Positions 8,600 to 16,604 of a DNA stretch of 64,000 nucleotides are shown here, in pieces (within the stretch, counting starts at the first letter, position 1; each line of letters begins with the position of its first letter). The stretch covers positions 1-64,000 of the forward strand of contig CBDUOH010000001.1 of NCBI GenBank assembly GCA_965368815.1. The letters run 5' to 3'. This DNA is from UBA5794 sp965368815 (GTDB lineage Bacteria > Actinomycetota > Acidimicrobiia > Spongiisociales > UBA5794). The position numbers were made by a program, and so were the translations under genes. The notes under the pieces are model-generated. The model saw only the letters and a list, made by a program, of their open reading frames with translations, did no database searches and had not been told where the DNA came from.

Positions 8600-10054
8600 A
8601 TGAGTACACCAAGAGCCAGGCTGCAGGAGCTCAAACTCCCAGCATTGCGTGACATGGCCAATGCCGTCGACGTCGAGCATGACGGACTACAGAAGTCCAA
8701 GCTCATCGCAGCAATCCTCGACGCCGACAAGTTCAGCGAGTCCATGCTTCCAGCCGAGACGGTCCCGACCGAGGCCAAACCTGCCCAGTCGTCCGAAGAC
8801 GGTGGTCGGTCGGATGATTCGGATTCGTCTGATCGCTCCAACGATGACCGTGGTGACCAGCGGCAGGGTGGCCGCAACAGGAACCGCAACAGGAACCGCA
8901 ACCGCAGTCGCAACCGTGAGCCGATCGACGAGTCCGAGCTCGAGGTCCGCGAGGGCATCCTCGACATCCTGCCCGAGGGCTACGGTTTCCTTCGCTGCAC
9001 CGGCTATCTGCCCGGCGACAAGGACGCCTACGTCGCAGCCAATGTGGTCCGCAAGTCACGTCTCCGCAAAGGGGACATCGTGTCGGGTCCTGTCCGCCCA
9101 GCGAGGGCCCAGGAGAAGTTTCCAGCCCTGGTCCGCGCAGCCAAGGTCAATGGTGTCGACCCCGATGAGGCCGAGGAACGACCGAAGTTCGCAAAGCTGA
9201 CGCCTCTGTTTCCCGATCAGCGGCTGAGGCTCGAGATCGACGGAAAGCCGGATCTCATGATGGCGAGGATCATCGACCTGATCGCTCCGATCGGCAAGGG
9301 CCAGCGAGGACTCGTCGTGTCACCACCCAAGGCAGGGAAGACAACCGTCCTCAAGGACATCGCCAACTCGATCGCCACCAACAACCCCGAGTGCTACCTG
9401 ATGGTCGTGCTTGTGGATGAGCGCCCCGAAGAGGTGACCGACATGCAGCGGTCCGTCAAGGGCGAAGTGATCTACTCGACGTTCGACCGCCCGGCAGAGG
9501 AGCACACGCAGGTGTCAGAGCTCGCCATCGAGCGTGCCAAGCGACTCGTTGAAGGTGGTACGGACGTCGTCATCCTTCTCGATTCGATCACCAGGCTCGC
9601 CCGGGCACACAACCTCGCCACGCCAGCGTCGGGCCGGATTCTGTCCGGTGGTGTCGACTCGACCGCCCTGTATCCGCCCAAGCGGTTCTTCGGTGCGGCG
9701 AGGAACATCGAGGAAGGCGGCAGCCTGACCATCATCGGAACGGCACTCGTCGAAACGGGGAGCCGTATGGATGAGGTCATCTTCGAAGAGTTCAAGGGAA
9801 CCGGCAACATGGAGCTCCGGTTGGATCGCAAACTCGCCGACAAGCGGATCTACCCGGCAATCGACATCGAGTCGTCCGGAACCCGCCGGGAAGAGTTGTT
9901 GTTCGACAGAGCGGAACTTGCCGAGGTGTGGAAGCTCCGGCGAGTGTTGTTGGCTCTCGAGTCCGGTGCGGCGCTTGAGTTGCTCATCGACAGGCTCAAG
10001 AGCACGAAGTCGAACGCCGAGTTCCTGCTCTCCGTGGCCAACTCGGGTCAGTAG
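8600..10054 (+). CDS. rho: Transcription termination factor Rho
   Basis: Hexameric RNA-dependent ATPase that terminates transcription, 484 residues. The Rho N-terminal helical domain is at about 6-42. An acidic, then Asn/Arg-rich insertion (about 50-108) is typical of actinobacterial Rho and adds RNA binding. The cold-shock-like RNA-binding domain runs about 112-185, and the RecA-type motor is at about 210-470 with Walker A GKT at 246-248. The frame is open upstream to 8450. ATG 8600 is preferred because it starts directly at the conserved helical domain and has AAAGGGG about ten bases upstream. rpmE follows in the same direction. Confidence 0.96.
   Translation: MSTPRARLQELKLPALRDMANAVDVEHDGLQKSKLIAAILDADKFSESMLPAETVPTEAKPAQSSEDGGRSDDSDSSDRSNDDRGDQRQGGRNRNRNRNRNRSRNREPIDESELEVREGILDILPEGYGFLRCTGYLPGDKDAYVAANVVRKSRLRKGDIVSGPVRPARAQEKFPALVRAAKVNGVDPDEAEERPKFAKLTPLFPDQRLRLEIDGKPDLMMARIIDLIAPIGKGQRGLVVSPPKAGKTTVLKDIANSIATNNPECYLMVVLVDERPEEVTDMQRSVKGEVIYSTFDRPAEEHTQVSELAIERAKRLVEGGTDVVILLDSITRLARAHNLATPASGRILSGGVDSTALYPPKRFFGAARNIEEGGSLTIIGTALVETGSRMDEVIFEEFKGTGNMELRLDRKLADKRIYPAIDIESSGTRREELLFDRAELAEVWKLRRVLLALESGAALELLIDRLKSTKSNAEFLLSVANSGQ
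8873..8896 (+). repeat. Tandem 12-base repeat in rho
   Basis: CGCAACAGGAAC occurs twice back to back (8873-8884, 8885-8896), followed by degenerate copies to about 8914. It encodes the alternating Asn-Arg run of the Rho insertion. A unit length divisible by three lets the tract grow or shrink without a frameshift. Confidence 0.8.
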
Positions 10055-10107
10055 ACACCCAACGAACCCACGCCATTACAGTTCAGCAGTATCAATCAGG
10101 AGACCCC

Positions 10108-10419
10108 GTGAAGCCCGACATTCACCCCACATACCGCCCGGTCGTGTTCCAGGACACGTCGTCCGACTTTCGGTTCTTGACCAAGTCGACGATCGAGACC
10201 TCGGAGACGACAGAATGGGAAGACGGCGAGACGTATCCGCTCGCGAAGGTGGACATCTCGTCGGCCAGCCATCCTTTCTACACCGGCAAGCAGATCCTCG
10301 TGGACACGACCGGTCGCGTCGAGCGGTTCCGCAAGCGATATGGGCAGGGCACCGCATCGGCGCCCAAGTCTGAAGCAGTGCCCGAGACCGAGGCCGAAAC
10401 CGCAGACGCGGAGGCTTAG
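10108..10419 (+). CDS. rpmE2: Ribosomal protein L31, type B (zinc-free)
   Basis: Protein of the large ribosomal subunit that bridges to the small subunit, 103 residues. The start MKPDIHPTYRPVVFQD and the SSASHPFYTG block are the type B pattern. The four cysteines of zinc-binding L31 are absent; the protein has no cysteine at all. The last ~25 residues are an acidic Ala/Glu-rich tail longer than usual. The start is GTG with AGGAG about seven bases upstream. It occupies the rho-rpmE-prfA position where many actinobacteria carry an L31 gene. Confidence 0.93.
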   Translation: MKPDIHPTYRPVVFQDTSSDFRFLTKSTIETSETTEWEDGETYPLAKVDISSASHPFYTGKQILVDTTGRVERFRKRYGQGTASAPKSEAVPETEAETADAEA

Positions 10420-11364
10420 TTGAGTAGATCACCTGGCTCGTCAGTCGGCGGCCAGGCGGTCATCGAGGGCGTCATGATGCGCGCTCCGGACGCCTGGGCA
10501 GTTGCTGTCCGTCGTCCCGACGGGATCATCGAGGCACAACGCAACGACCTCCCGCGGCTCACCAGCAGGAATGCCGGTGCCAAGGTTCCGTTTCTCCGCG
10601 GCATCTTCGTCCTCCTCGAATCGCTCAGTCTCGGCTTCCGTGCGTTGTCATGGTCCGCCGAGAAGTCCGGCCAGGAAGAAGAGGACATCGGCCGGAAAGA
10701 GATCGTGATCACGATGGTGTTCGCCATCACGGTTGCTCTTGCTGTGTTCATCCTTGCGCCTGCGTTCGCCGCGAACTGGATCAAGGACCTTGTCGGGGGC
10801 AACAGCCTCGCCTTTGTCGTGATCGACGGCATCATCCGGATCGTCCTGATCGTCGGATACATCTGGCTCATCGGACGCAACGACGAGATAAAGAGAGTCT
10901 TTCAGTACCACGGGGCCGAGCACAAGACGATCCACGCATACGAGAATGGCGACCCGCTCGATATCGCCCCGATCCAGAAGTACAGCCCGCGTCATCCCCG
11001 CTGCGGCACTTCGTTCATCATCATCGTGGCCATGGTCGCCTTCGTCGTGTTCCTGACCCTTGCCCCACTGGCCTTCCTCATCCAGGTCGCTGCTCGCATC
11101 GTGCTGATTCCGGTCATCGCTGGCATCAGCTACGAGGTGCTCAAGGCGGCGGCCGGTCACCGGTGGCTCGCGTGGGCGTCGCAGCCGGGGATGTGGATCC
11201 AATCGATCACAACACAGGAACCGTCCGAGGATCAGGTCGAAGTGGCGATTGCCTCCCTGCTTGCAGCGCTCGAACCTGATGACATCGATGAGGTCAAGGC
11301 GAGGGGTGCCGTGAACGCAGCTGCTCTCGCGGCTGAGTTCAACGACGGCGGCGACGATGGATGA
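10420..11364 (+). CDS. DUF1385 family membrane protein
   Basis: Polytopic membrane protein of unknown function, 314 residues, family DUF1385. The conserved opening GGQAVIEGVMMR is at residues 10-21. The middle carries paired hydrophobic segments, and the signature block GAEHKTIHAYE followed by HPRCGTSF suggests a metal or active site facing one membrane side. The start is TTG, directly after the rpmE2 stop. A few residues precede the conserved motif, as expected. The 3' end overlaps prfA by eight bases. This gene is commonly found between rpmE and prfA. Confidence 0.88.
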   Translation: MSRSPGSSVGGQAVIEGVMMRAPDAWAVAVRRPDGIIEAQRNDLPRLTSRNAGAKVPFLRGIFVLLESLSLGFRALSWSAEKSGQEEEDIGRKEIVITMVFAITVALAVFILAPAFAANWIKDLVGGNSLAFVVIDGIIRIVLIVGYIWLIGRNDEIKRVFQYHGAEHKTIHAYENGDPLDIAPIQKYSPRHPRCGTSFIIIVAMVAFVVFLTLAPLAFLIQVAARIVLIPVIAGISYEVLKAAAGHRWLAWASQPGMWIQSITTQEPSEDQVEVAIASLLAALEPDDIDEVKARGAVNAAALAAEFNDGGDDG

Positions 11365-12436
11365 CCGATTGCGTTCGCGACTCGAAGAGGTCGAGGCGAA
11401 CTTCGAGGAAACGCTCACGCAGTTGGCCGACCAGGACATCCTGACCGACCAGAACCGATATCGCGAAGTCTCGACCCGTCACTCAGAACTCAAGCCGGTC
11501 GTCGACGCCTTCCGGCACTATCTCGAGACATCCACCGAGGTCAGAGAGGCCACCGAACTGGCGAAGGCCGAATCCGACCCCGAGATGGAAGCGTATTTCA
11601 ACGAAACCATCGAGGCGGGTCGCTCGACACTTGAGTCAATCGAGTCGGAGCTTCGCAAGTTGTTGGTTCCCAAGGACCCCGACGACGACAAAGACGTGAT
11701 TGTCGAGGTGCGTGCTGCCGCAGGCGGTGACGAAGCAGCCCTGTGGGCCGCAGACCTGTACCGCATGTATGAGCGGTTTGCAGAGCGATCCGGCTGGAGG
11801 ATCGAGCCGATCGACGTCTCGGTGACCGGTGGGGGCGGTCTCAAGGAAGCAACCTTCGCCGTCAAGGGCAGGGGGGCGTATTCACGGCTCAAGTACGAAG
11901 CGGGCCCTCACCGAGTCCAGAGGGTCCCGAAGACCGAGTCACAGGGCAGGATCCACACCTCGATGGCCACCGTGGCCGTGCTCCCCGAAGTCGAGGATGT
12001 CGAAGTGGAGATCCTCGACAATGACCTCATCATCGAGACGATGCGTTCCCAGGGTCCCGGTGGGCAGTCCGTCAACACGACCGATTCGGCCGTGCGCATA
12101 ACCCACAAGCCGACTGGCATCGTTGTGTCCTGTCAGGACGAGAAGTCCCAGCTGCAGAACAAGATCAAGGCCATGCGCGTCCTGCGCGCCCGCCTCTACC
12201 AGATCCAACTCGACGAACAACTCGGTGACCGGGCCGAGGCCCGTCGGTCCCAGGTCGGCACCGGCGACCGGTCCGAGAAGATCCGGACGTACAACTTCAA
12301 GGAAAACAGGGTCACCGACCATCGGATCGGGCTGACGGTTCATTCGCTGCCCGAAGTGCTCGACGGTGATCTCGAACAGTTCCACGAGGCGCTCATCGAG
12401 GACGACATGGCGACCCAGCTGGCCGAAGGGGAGTGA
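11357..12436 (+). CDS. prfA: Peptide chain release factor 1
   Basis: Class I release factor that recognises UAA and UAG and triggers peptidyl-tRNA hydrolysis, 359 residues. The GGQ catalytic motif is at residues 235-237. The codon-reading tripeptide reads P191-K192-T193, following RV and followed by ESQGRIHTS. This fits the RF1 PxT type rather than the RF2 SPF type, although the middle residue is usually Ala or Val. PrmC, encoded next, methylates the GGQ glutamine. The stop overlaps the prmC GTG as GTGA. Confidence 0.96.
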   Translation: MDDRLRSRLEEVEANFEETLTQLADQDILTDQNRYREVSTRHSELKPVVDAFRHYLETSTEVREATELAKAESDPEMEAYFNETIEAGRSTLESIESELRKLLVPKDPDDDKDVIVEVRAAAGGDEAALWAADLYRMYERFAERSGWRIEPIDVSVTGGGGLKEATFAVKGRGAYSRLKYEAGPHRVQRVPKTESQGRIHTSMATVAVLPEVEDVEVEILDNDLIIETMRSQGPGGQSVNTTDSAVRITHKPTGIVVSCQDEKSQLQNKIKAMRVLRARLYQIQLDEQLGDRAEARRSQVGTGDRSEKIRTYNFKENRVTDHRIGLTVHSLPEVLDGDLEQFHEALIEDDMATQLAEGE

Positions 12437-13245
12437 CGGTGCGGTCGACCGACCTCATCGACGCGACAACAGCACTCCCACGCCATGAGGCAGAGCGCCT
12501 TCTCGCGGTCGCAACCGGCAAGTCCCGGAGCCATCTGGTGCTCGGCATCGACATCGATTCTGTCGAGCGATCACGCTATGACGCGCTTGTCGCACGTCGG
12601 CTGACACACGAACCGCTCCAGTACATCGAGGGGTCTGTGCCGTTCGGACGGGCAGAGATCGCCGTCGACGACAGGGTTCTCATTCCTCGCCCCGAGACCG
12701 AGTTGATGTTCGAGATCGTTTCGGGTCGGGTCGCCGTGCCAAGCATCATCGTGGACCTCTGCACGGGTTCTGGCAACCTCGCGATCGCGTTGAAAGCCCA
12801 CTATCCGAATGCCGCTGTCTACGCCACGGACATTTCACCGGATGCCATTGTCGTGGCGAGACAGAACGCGGTCGCCAACGCTGTCGATGTGGAGTTCTGC
12901 GAAGGAAACCTGTTCGATCCGCTGCCATCGGCCCTGGTCGGGGCGGTCGATCTCCTGGTCGCCAATCCGCCGTATCTCTCCGTCGATGAGGTTGCCAGCT
13001 TGCCAGCAGATGTCCTCCGCGAACCTCGTGGAGCATTGGTCGCCGGGCCCACGGGCGATGAGCTCGTGACAGACATTGCTGCTGGTCTTGGTCGATGGCT
13101 TGCCCCCGACGGAGCATTCGCCGTCGAGGTATCGGAGTACCACGCAGCACGGGTCCTTCGGTATTTTTCGGAGTTCGACGCAACGGTCGCGCAGGATCTC
13201 ACCGGTCGGAACCGGTACGTCCTGAGCCGGTCGCTGGTCGGTTAG
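12433..13245 (+). CDS. prmC: Release factor glutamine N5-methyltransferase
   Basis: SAM-dependent methyltransferase that modifies the GGQ glutamine of release factors, 270 residues. An N-terminal helical release-factor-binding domain covers about 1-75. The class I methyltransferase fold follows, with SAM motif DLCTGSGNLA and the catalytic NPPY at 178-181 that holds the target amide. RPETE before the core is also typical of PrmC. GTG start, coupled to prfA. Confidence 0.95.
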   Translation: MTVRSTDLIDATTALPRHEAERLLAVATGKSRSHLVLGIDIDSVERSRYDALVARRLTHEPLQYIEGSVPFGRAEIAVDDRVLIPRPETELMFEIVSGRVAVPSIIVDLCTGSGNLAIALKAHYPNAAVYATDISPDAIVVARQNAVANAVDVEFCEGNLFDPLPSALVGAVDLLVANPPYLSVDEVASLPADVLREPRGALVAGPTGDELVTDIAAGLGRWLAPDGAFAVEVSEYHAARVLRYFSEFDATVAQDLTGRNRYVLSRSLVG

Positions 13246-13276
13246 CGTGCAGTCCCACAGATCGATGGAGGTCGCA

Positions 13277-13837
13277 ATGGATGTGTCAGCCGCAGCACGA
13301 GCGATCAAGCGCGGTGAGTTGGTCGGCGTCCCGACCGACACGGTGTATGGCCTCGCAGCAGACCCGTACGACGAAGCCGCGCTCGAGCGGATCTACACAC
13401 TCAAAGGACGAGATGAGGGCAAACCCATCGCCATCCTCGTCGCCTCGCTTGAGCAAGGGCTGCTTCTTGGCGCGATGTCCGACCGCGCGCTCGAGTTGGC
13501 GGACAAGTTCTGGCCCGGACCGGTCACCCTCGTTGTCCCGAGGCTCGACACCGCCCCTCAATGGCTCGGCGACACTGCTCGGCGGACCATCGCGCTGCGC
13601 TGTCCCGACCATGACGTCGCTCTCGCGCTGCTCGAAATCACCGGTCCGCTCGCCGTCACGTCGGCAAACAGGTCCGACGACGAGCCGGCACACGATGCCG
13701 CCGCCGCCAAGGAAGCGTTCGGAGACGAAATCTTGACCTACCTCGACGGCGGACCCGGTGGGGGAGCTCCCTCGACACTTGTCGATCTCACACACCCGGC
13801 AGAGACCGTGCTGCGACAAGGTCCGGTCACGCTCTGA
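13277..13837 (+). CDS. ywlC: L-threonylcarbamoyladenylate synthase (Sua5/YwlC/TsaC)
   Basis: Makes threonylcarbamoyl-AMP from threonine, bicarbonate and ATP for the t6A37 modification of ANN-reading tRNAs, 186 residues, a single YrdC-like domain. Characteristic blocks are VPTDTVYGL, the KGRD.GKPI region and SANRS. The frame is open to 13247, but ATG 13277 has GGAGG at 13267-13271 and starts right before the domain, so I use it. It follows prmC closely, a common association of translation-fidelity genes. Confidence 0.93.
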   Translation: MDVSAAARAIKRGELVGVPTDTVYGLAADPYDEAALERIYTLKGRDEGKPIAILVASLEQGLLLGAMSDRALELADKFWPGPVTLVVPRLDTAPQWLGDTARRTIALRCPDHDVALALLEITGPLAVTSANRSDDEPAHDAAAAKEAFGDEILTYLDGGPGGGAPSTLVDLTHPAETVLRQGPVTL

Positions 13838-13874
13838 CGGTCGGGCCGGAACACCGAACACGACCTCGTTCACG

Positions 13875-13880
13875 TAGGCT
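13875..13880 (+). promoter_or_regulatory. Possible -10 box, near-leaderless
   Basis: TAGGCT lies seven bases before the ATG at 13888. That is the spacing at which actinobacterial leaderless transcripts begin at the start codon. No Shine-Dalgarno sequence is visible for this gene. The -35 region is not recognisable. Confidence 0.3.
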
Positions 13881-13887
13881 GCCCCGA

Positions 13888-14415
13888 ATGCCTGAATACA
13901 AATGGCCAGCAATAGGCGTCGGGACGCTCGTACTTGTGATCACGATGTGGTTCGGGTTGTTGACTGCGCGAACAGCCCCCGTCATGGCCGTGGGGATGAT
14001 TGCTGTCGGACTGGTGTTTGCCATGTACGCGGTTGCTGGGTTCTCCCGTGTGCCCGACCCGATGCAGGTCGGGTTCCGAGCATCCATGTATGCACTCGTC
14101 ACCGGAATCGGGCTGCTCGTGGCGTACCAGGCGACCGGGAATGCCTCGTTCGTGGTCGTCGCCCCGATCGCATCAGCGGGTGTGGGCGGTTCGTTCGCGT
14201 TGGTACCGATCGGTGATCGGTCCCGCGGTCTTGCACGCCAGGGCGGAGCGATCGTCGGTGCGGTGTTGATGTCCTACGTGTTCCGGGTCGACGAGGTGAT
14301 CTACGCCCTCATCGCGCCGCTCGTCCCTTTGCCGGTTCTCGGGATCGCCGATCGTTTCGTGGATCGGGGACGCGACATCATCGCGGAGGATCCAGACGCA
14401 CGATCGGATGCGTGA
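13888..14415 (+). CDS. Small polytopic membrane protein, function unknown
   Basis: I do not recognise a family. The 175-residue product is strongly hydrophobic, with about five to six membrane segments (roughly 6-24, 30-48, 66-83, 88-107, 115-133 and 137-155). It ends in a short charged tail (DRGRDIIAEDPDARSDA) likely in the cytoplasm. No cysteine or obvious catalytic motif is present. It lies between sua5 and glyA in the same direction, with 50 and 62 intergenic bases. The coding frame has normal GC-rich third positions and no strong competitor, so I believe it is real. Confidence 0.75.
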   Translation: MPEYKWPAIGVGTLVLVITMWFGLLTARTAPVMAVGMIAVGLVFAMYAVAGFSRVPDPMQVGFRASMYALVTGIGLLVAYQATGNASFVVVAPIASAGVGGSFALVPIGDRSRGLARQGGAIVGAVLMSYVFRVDEVIYALIAPLVPLPVLGIADRFVDRGRDIIAEDPDARSDA

Positions 14416-14438
14416 CGATGTGACACGGCCGAGGGGTC

Positions 14439-14444
14439 TACTCT
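14439..14444 (+). promoter_or_regulatory. Possible -10 box for glyA
   Basis: TACTCT lies 33 bases before the glyA ATG, and a GTGGAG ribosome-binding site lies at 14465-14470. The -35 region is weak. This would allow glyA to be transcribed separately from the translation genes upstream. Confidence 0.3.
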
Positions 14445-14477
14445 CGGACTCGCCAACCGATACCGTGGAGACACCGC

Positions 14478-15749
14478 ATGACCGACATGACACCGCTCGC
14501 AGAAGCTGATCCGAGCCTTGCCGCTCTCATCGCAAAGGATGCTGAGCGTCAACGATCGAAGATTCAGCTGATCGCATCGGAGAACTTCGTCTCGTACGCC
14601 ATGATGCAGGCCTCCGGGTCCGTGCTTGCGAACAAGTACTCGGAGGGCTATCCGGGTCGTCGGTACTACGAGGGCTGCGAGGTGGTCGATGAGGTCGAGA
14701 TGCTCGCCATCGACCGGGCGAAGGACCTCTTCGGCGCTGAGCACGCCAACGTCCAACCTCACTCGGGTTCCCAGGCGAACATGGCCGCATACCTTGCCGT
14801 GCTCGAACCTGGGGACACGATCCTCGGCATGCGTCTCGATCAGGGTGGTCACCTGACCCATGGATCACCGGTGAACTTCTCGGGTCGGCTTTTCAACTTC
14901 GTGGCCTACGGGCTCAACGAGGAGACGGAGCTGATCGATTTCGATGAGGTCAAGGCCCTCGCACACGAACACAAGCCGAAGATGATCGTCGCCGGCTACT
15001 CGGCGTACTCCCAGATCATCGACTGGGCCAGGTTCCGTGAGATCGCCGACGAGGTCGGTGCGCTCCTGCTCGTGGATATTGCCCACATCATCGGATTGGT
15101 CGCCGGAGGAGCGCACCCGAGCCCGGTGCCACACGCCGACATCGTCACGGCAACGACCCACAAGGCGCTCCGCGGTCCACGGGGCGGACTGATCCTGTGC
15201 AAGGAGGAGTACGCGAAGGCGATCGACAAGGCTGTGTTCCCGTACGCCCAGGGTGGAGCGATCAATCATCAGATCGCGGGCAAGGCGCTCTGCTTCAAGC
15301 AGGCCGCCACCCCCGAGTTCGCCTCCTACGCCCTCCAGATCGTCCGCAACGCTTCGGTCCTCGCCGATTCCATGTCGTCAGCAGGTGCACGAATCGTCTC
15401 GGGCGGCACGGAGAACCACATGTTCCTCACCGACCTCCGCTCGATCGACGAGGACCTTTCGGGCAAGGAAGCAGCGACCCTGTTGGACGAGATGGGCGTG
15501 ACGTTGAACAGGAATTCGATTCCGTTCGACCCCCGCTCGCCGTTCGTGACGTCCGGTATCCGCATCGGCACGCCGTCGGTCACCACCGCTGGCATGATGC
15601 AGGAGCAGATGGTCACGCTCGGGGCGGCGATCGTGGAGATCCTGCGCAAGCGCAACGACCTTGCGGTCCTTGGCGAACTCAAGGGCCGCGTCCGTGAGCT
15701 GGCAGATGCCTTTCCTGCCTACCCGGCCGACTTCGACGGATATGTATGA
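14478..15749 (+). CDS. glyA: Serine hydroxymethyltransferase
   Basis: PLP enzyme interconverting serine and glycine with tetrahydrofolate, the main one-carbon source, 423 residues. The signature IASENF and the ANKYSEGYPG.RYYEGC block are present. The PLP lysine is K229 in TTHKALRGPRGG. The C-terminal NSIPFDP and TSGIRIGTP motifs are intact. Length is standard. GTGGAG seven bases before the ATG supports the start. The ATP synthase operon begins 170 bases downstream. Confidence 0.97.
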   Translation: MTDMTPLAEADPSLAALIAKDAERQRSKIQLIASENFVSYAMMQASGSVLANKYSEGYPGRRYYEGCEVVDEVEMLAIDRAKDLFGAEHANVQPHSGSQANMAAYLAVLEPGDTILGMRLDQGGHLTHGSPVNFSGRLFNFVAYGLNEETELIDFDEVKALAHEHKPKMIVAGYSAYSQIIDWARFREIADEVGALLLVDIAHIIGLVAGGAHPSPVPHADIVTATTHKALRGPRGGLILCKEEYAKAIDKAVFPYAQGGAINHQIAGKALCFKQAATPEFASYALQIVRNASVLADSMSSAGARIVSGGTENHMFLTDLRSIDEDLSGKEAATLLDEMGVTLNRNSIPFDPRSPFVTSGIRIGTPSVTTAGMMQEQMVTLGAAIVEILRKRNDLAVLGELKGRVRELADAFPAYPADFDGYV

Positions 15750-15781
15750 CACCGGCGCCTCGGTCGTGATCGGTCTCGAAC

Positions 15782-15795
15782 GAGGGCGCACCCTC
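15782..15795 (+). terminator. Possible hairpin terminator after glyA
   Basis: GAGGG-CGCA-CCCTC is a perfect five-pair, four-base-loop hairpin 32 bases after the glyA stop, followed by a pyrimidine stretch (CTCCTTCG) but no real U-tract. It fits a boundary between glyA and the atp operon. Confidence 0.3.
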
Positions 15796-15853
15796 CTCCT
15801 TCGATCCGCCCCGTGTGGCCGAGGTGTTCGCCTCCTTGGTGATGGAGGTCCGA

Positions 15854-15884
15854 TTGCCATTGGGGGCGCGGACGCGTGTATCTT
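15854..15884 (+). promoter_or_regulatory. Possible promoter of the atp operon
   Basis: TTGCCA (15854-15859) and TATCTT (15879-15884) are separated by 19 bases, slightly wide but usable. Transcription would start about 30 bases before the first gene of the ATP synthase operon. Confidence 0.3.
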
Positions 15885-15919
15885 TGCGCCGTACGCAACG
15901 TCGTGAGAGAGATCCGACT

Positions 15920-16168
15920 TTGAACAACACGTCACACCGGGGTGAGCTTGTGCGCGGCTGGTCAGCCTCGGGCGATCTCCTTGCCTCAATCGTCGCCGGG
16001 CTCCTCATCGGGCTCGGGCTCGACCACGTGTTCGGCACTGCTCCGTGGTTCGTCGTGACGTTTGTGCTCGTTGCGTCCGTCGGTGGGTTCTATCGCCTCA
16101 AAGGGGCTTCTGCCGATGTCATCGACGCCCAGGCGCAAGAAGCAATGAGGATCCGCGATGGACTTTGA
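15920..16168 (+). CDS. AtpZ-like small membrane protein of the ATP synthase operon
   Basis: Small membrane protein with two hydrophobic helices (about residues 18-36 and 41-58), 82 residues from the TTG start, of the AtpZ / F0F1-ATPase-associated type. GLLIGLGLDHVFGTAPWF followed by GGFYR matches the family pattern of glycines and the FGT-P turn. Together with AtpI it is thought to help assemble or supply magnesium to the Fo part. The frame is open to ATG 15815, but that extension is Arg-rich and unlike the family, and GAGAGAG lies about ten bases before TTG 15920. The 3' end overlaps atpI by 11 bases. Confidence 0.72.
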   Translation: MNNTSHRGELVRGWSASGDLLASIVAGLLIGLGLDHVFGTAPWFVVTFVLVASVGGFYRLKGASADVIDAQAQEAMRIRDGL

Positions 16169-16604
16169 TGCAGCGGCCGCCAAGGCCTACACGCAGCCGT
16201 TCCCGGTCAGGACGAATGTCGAATCGGTGTTGGCCCGCCACATCATCAAACGTGCCCTCATCGTCGGACCGGTCATCGTCGCAGCCGCGTGGCTTGTCTC
16301 GGATGCCACCGCTGCGATTTCGGCGGCCGTCGGCGTCGCTGTTGTCCTGGTCAATTTCCTGATCGCCGGTTGGCTCTTGTCCCGGGCGGCGACAGTTTCC
16401 ATGCAGACATATCATGCCGTCGCCCTGTTCGGCTTCTTCCTCAGGATGGGTTTCATCGCCCTTTCGATGTTCGCGGTTGCGTGGATCTTCGAGGTGGATC
16501 GCCGGGCAATGGGGCTGGCAGCGATTACGGCCTTCCTGGTGCTGCTCGTGCTTGAGGCACTTGCGATGCTCCGGGGAGAGAGAAAGGACCTTGAGTGGAG
16601 CTGA
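16158..16604 (+). CDS. atpI: ATP synthase protein I
   Basis: Integral membrane protein of the AtpI family, 148 residues, with four hydrophobic helices (about 32-50, 52-72, 82-105 and 112-130) after a polar N terminus. AtpI assists formation of the c-ring. The overlap with the preceding gene and with atpB (10 bases) indicates translational coupling in one operon. Sequence similarity in this family is low, so assignment rests on topology, size and position directly before atpB. Confidence 0.82.
   Translation: MDFDAAAAKAYTQPFPVRTNVESVLARHIIKRALIVGPVIVAAAWLVSDATAAISAAVGVAVVLVNFLIAGWLLSRAATVSMQTYHAVALFGFFLRMGFIALSMFAVAWIFEVDRRAMGLAAITAFLVLLVLEALAMLRGERKDLEWS

Noticed and set aside
8873..8914. Short repeats as a CRISPR-like array
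   Set aside because: The units are 12 bases without spacers and encode the Asn-Arg run of Rho in frame.
15815..15919. Longer N terminus for the AtpZ-like protein
   Set aside because: The extension is Arg-rich and unlike the family; a ribosome-binding site lies before TTG 15920, and the suggested promoter would lie inside the longer form.
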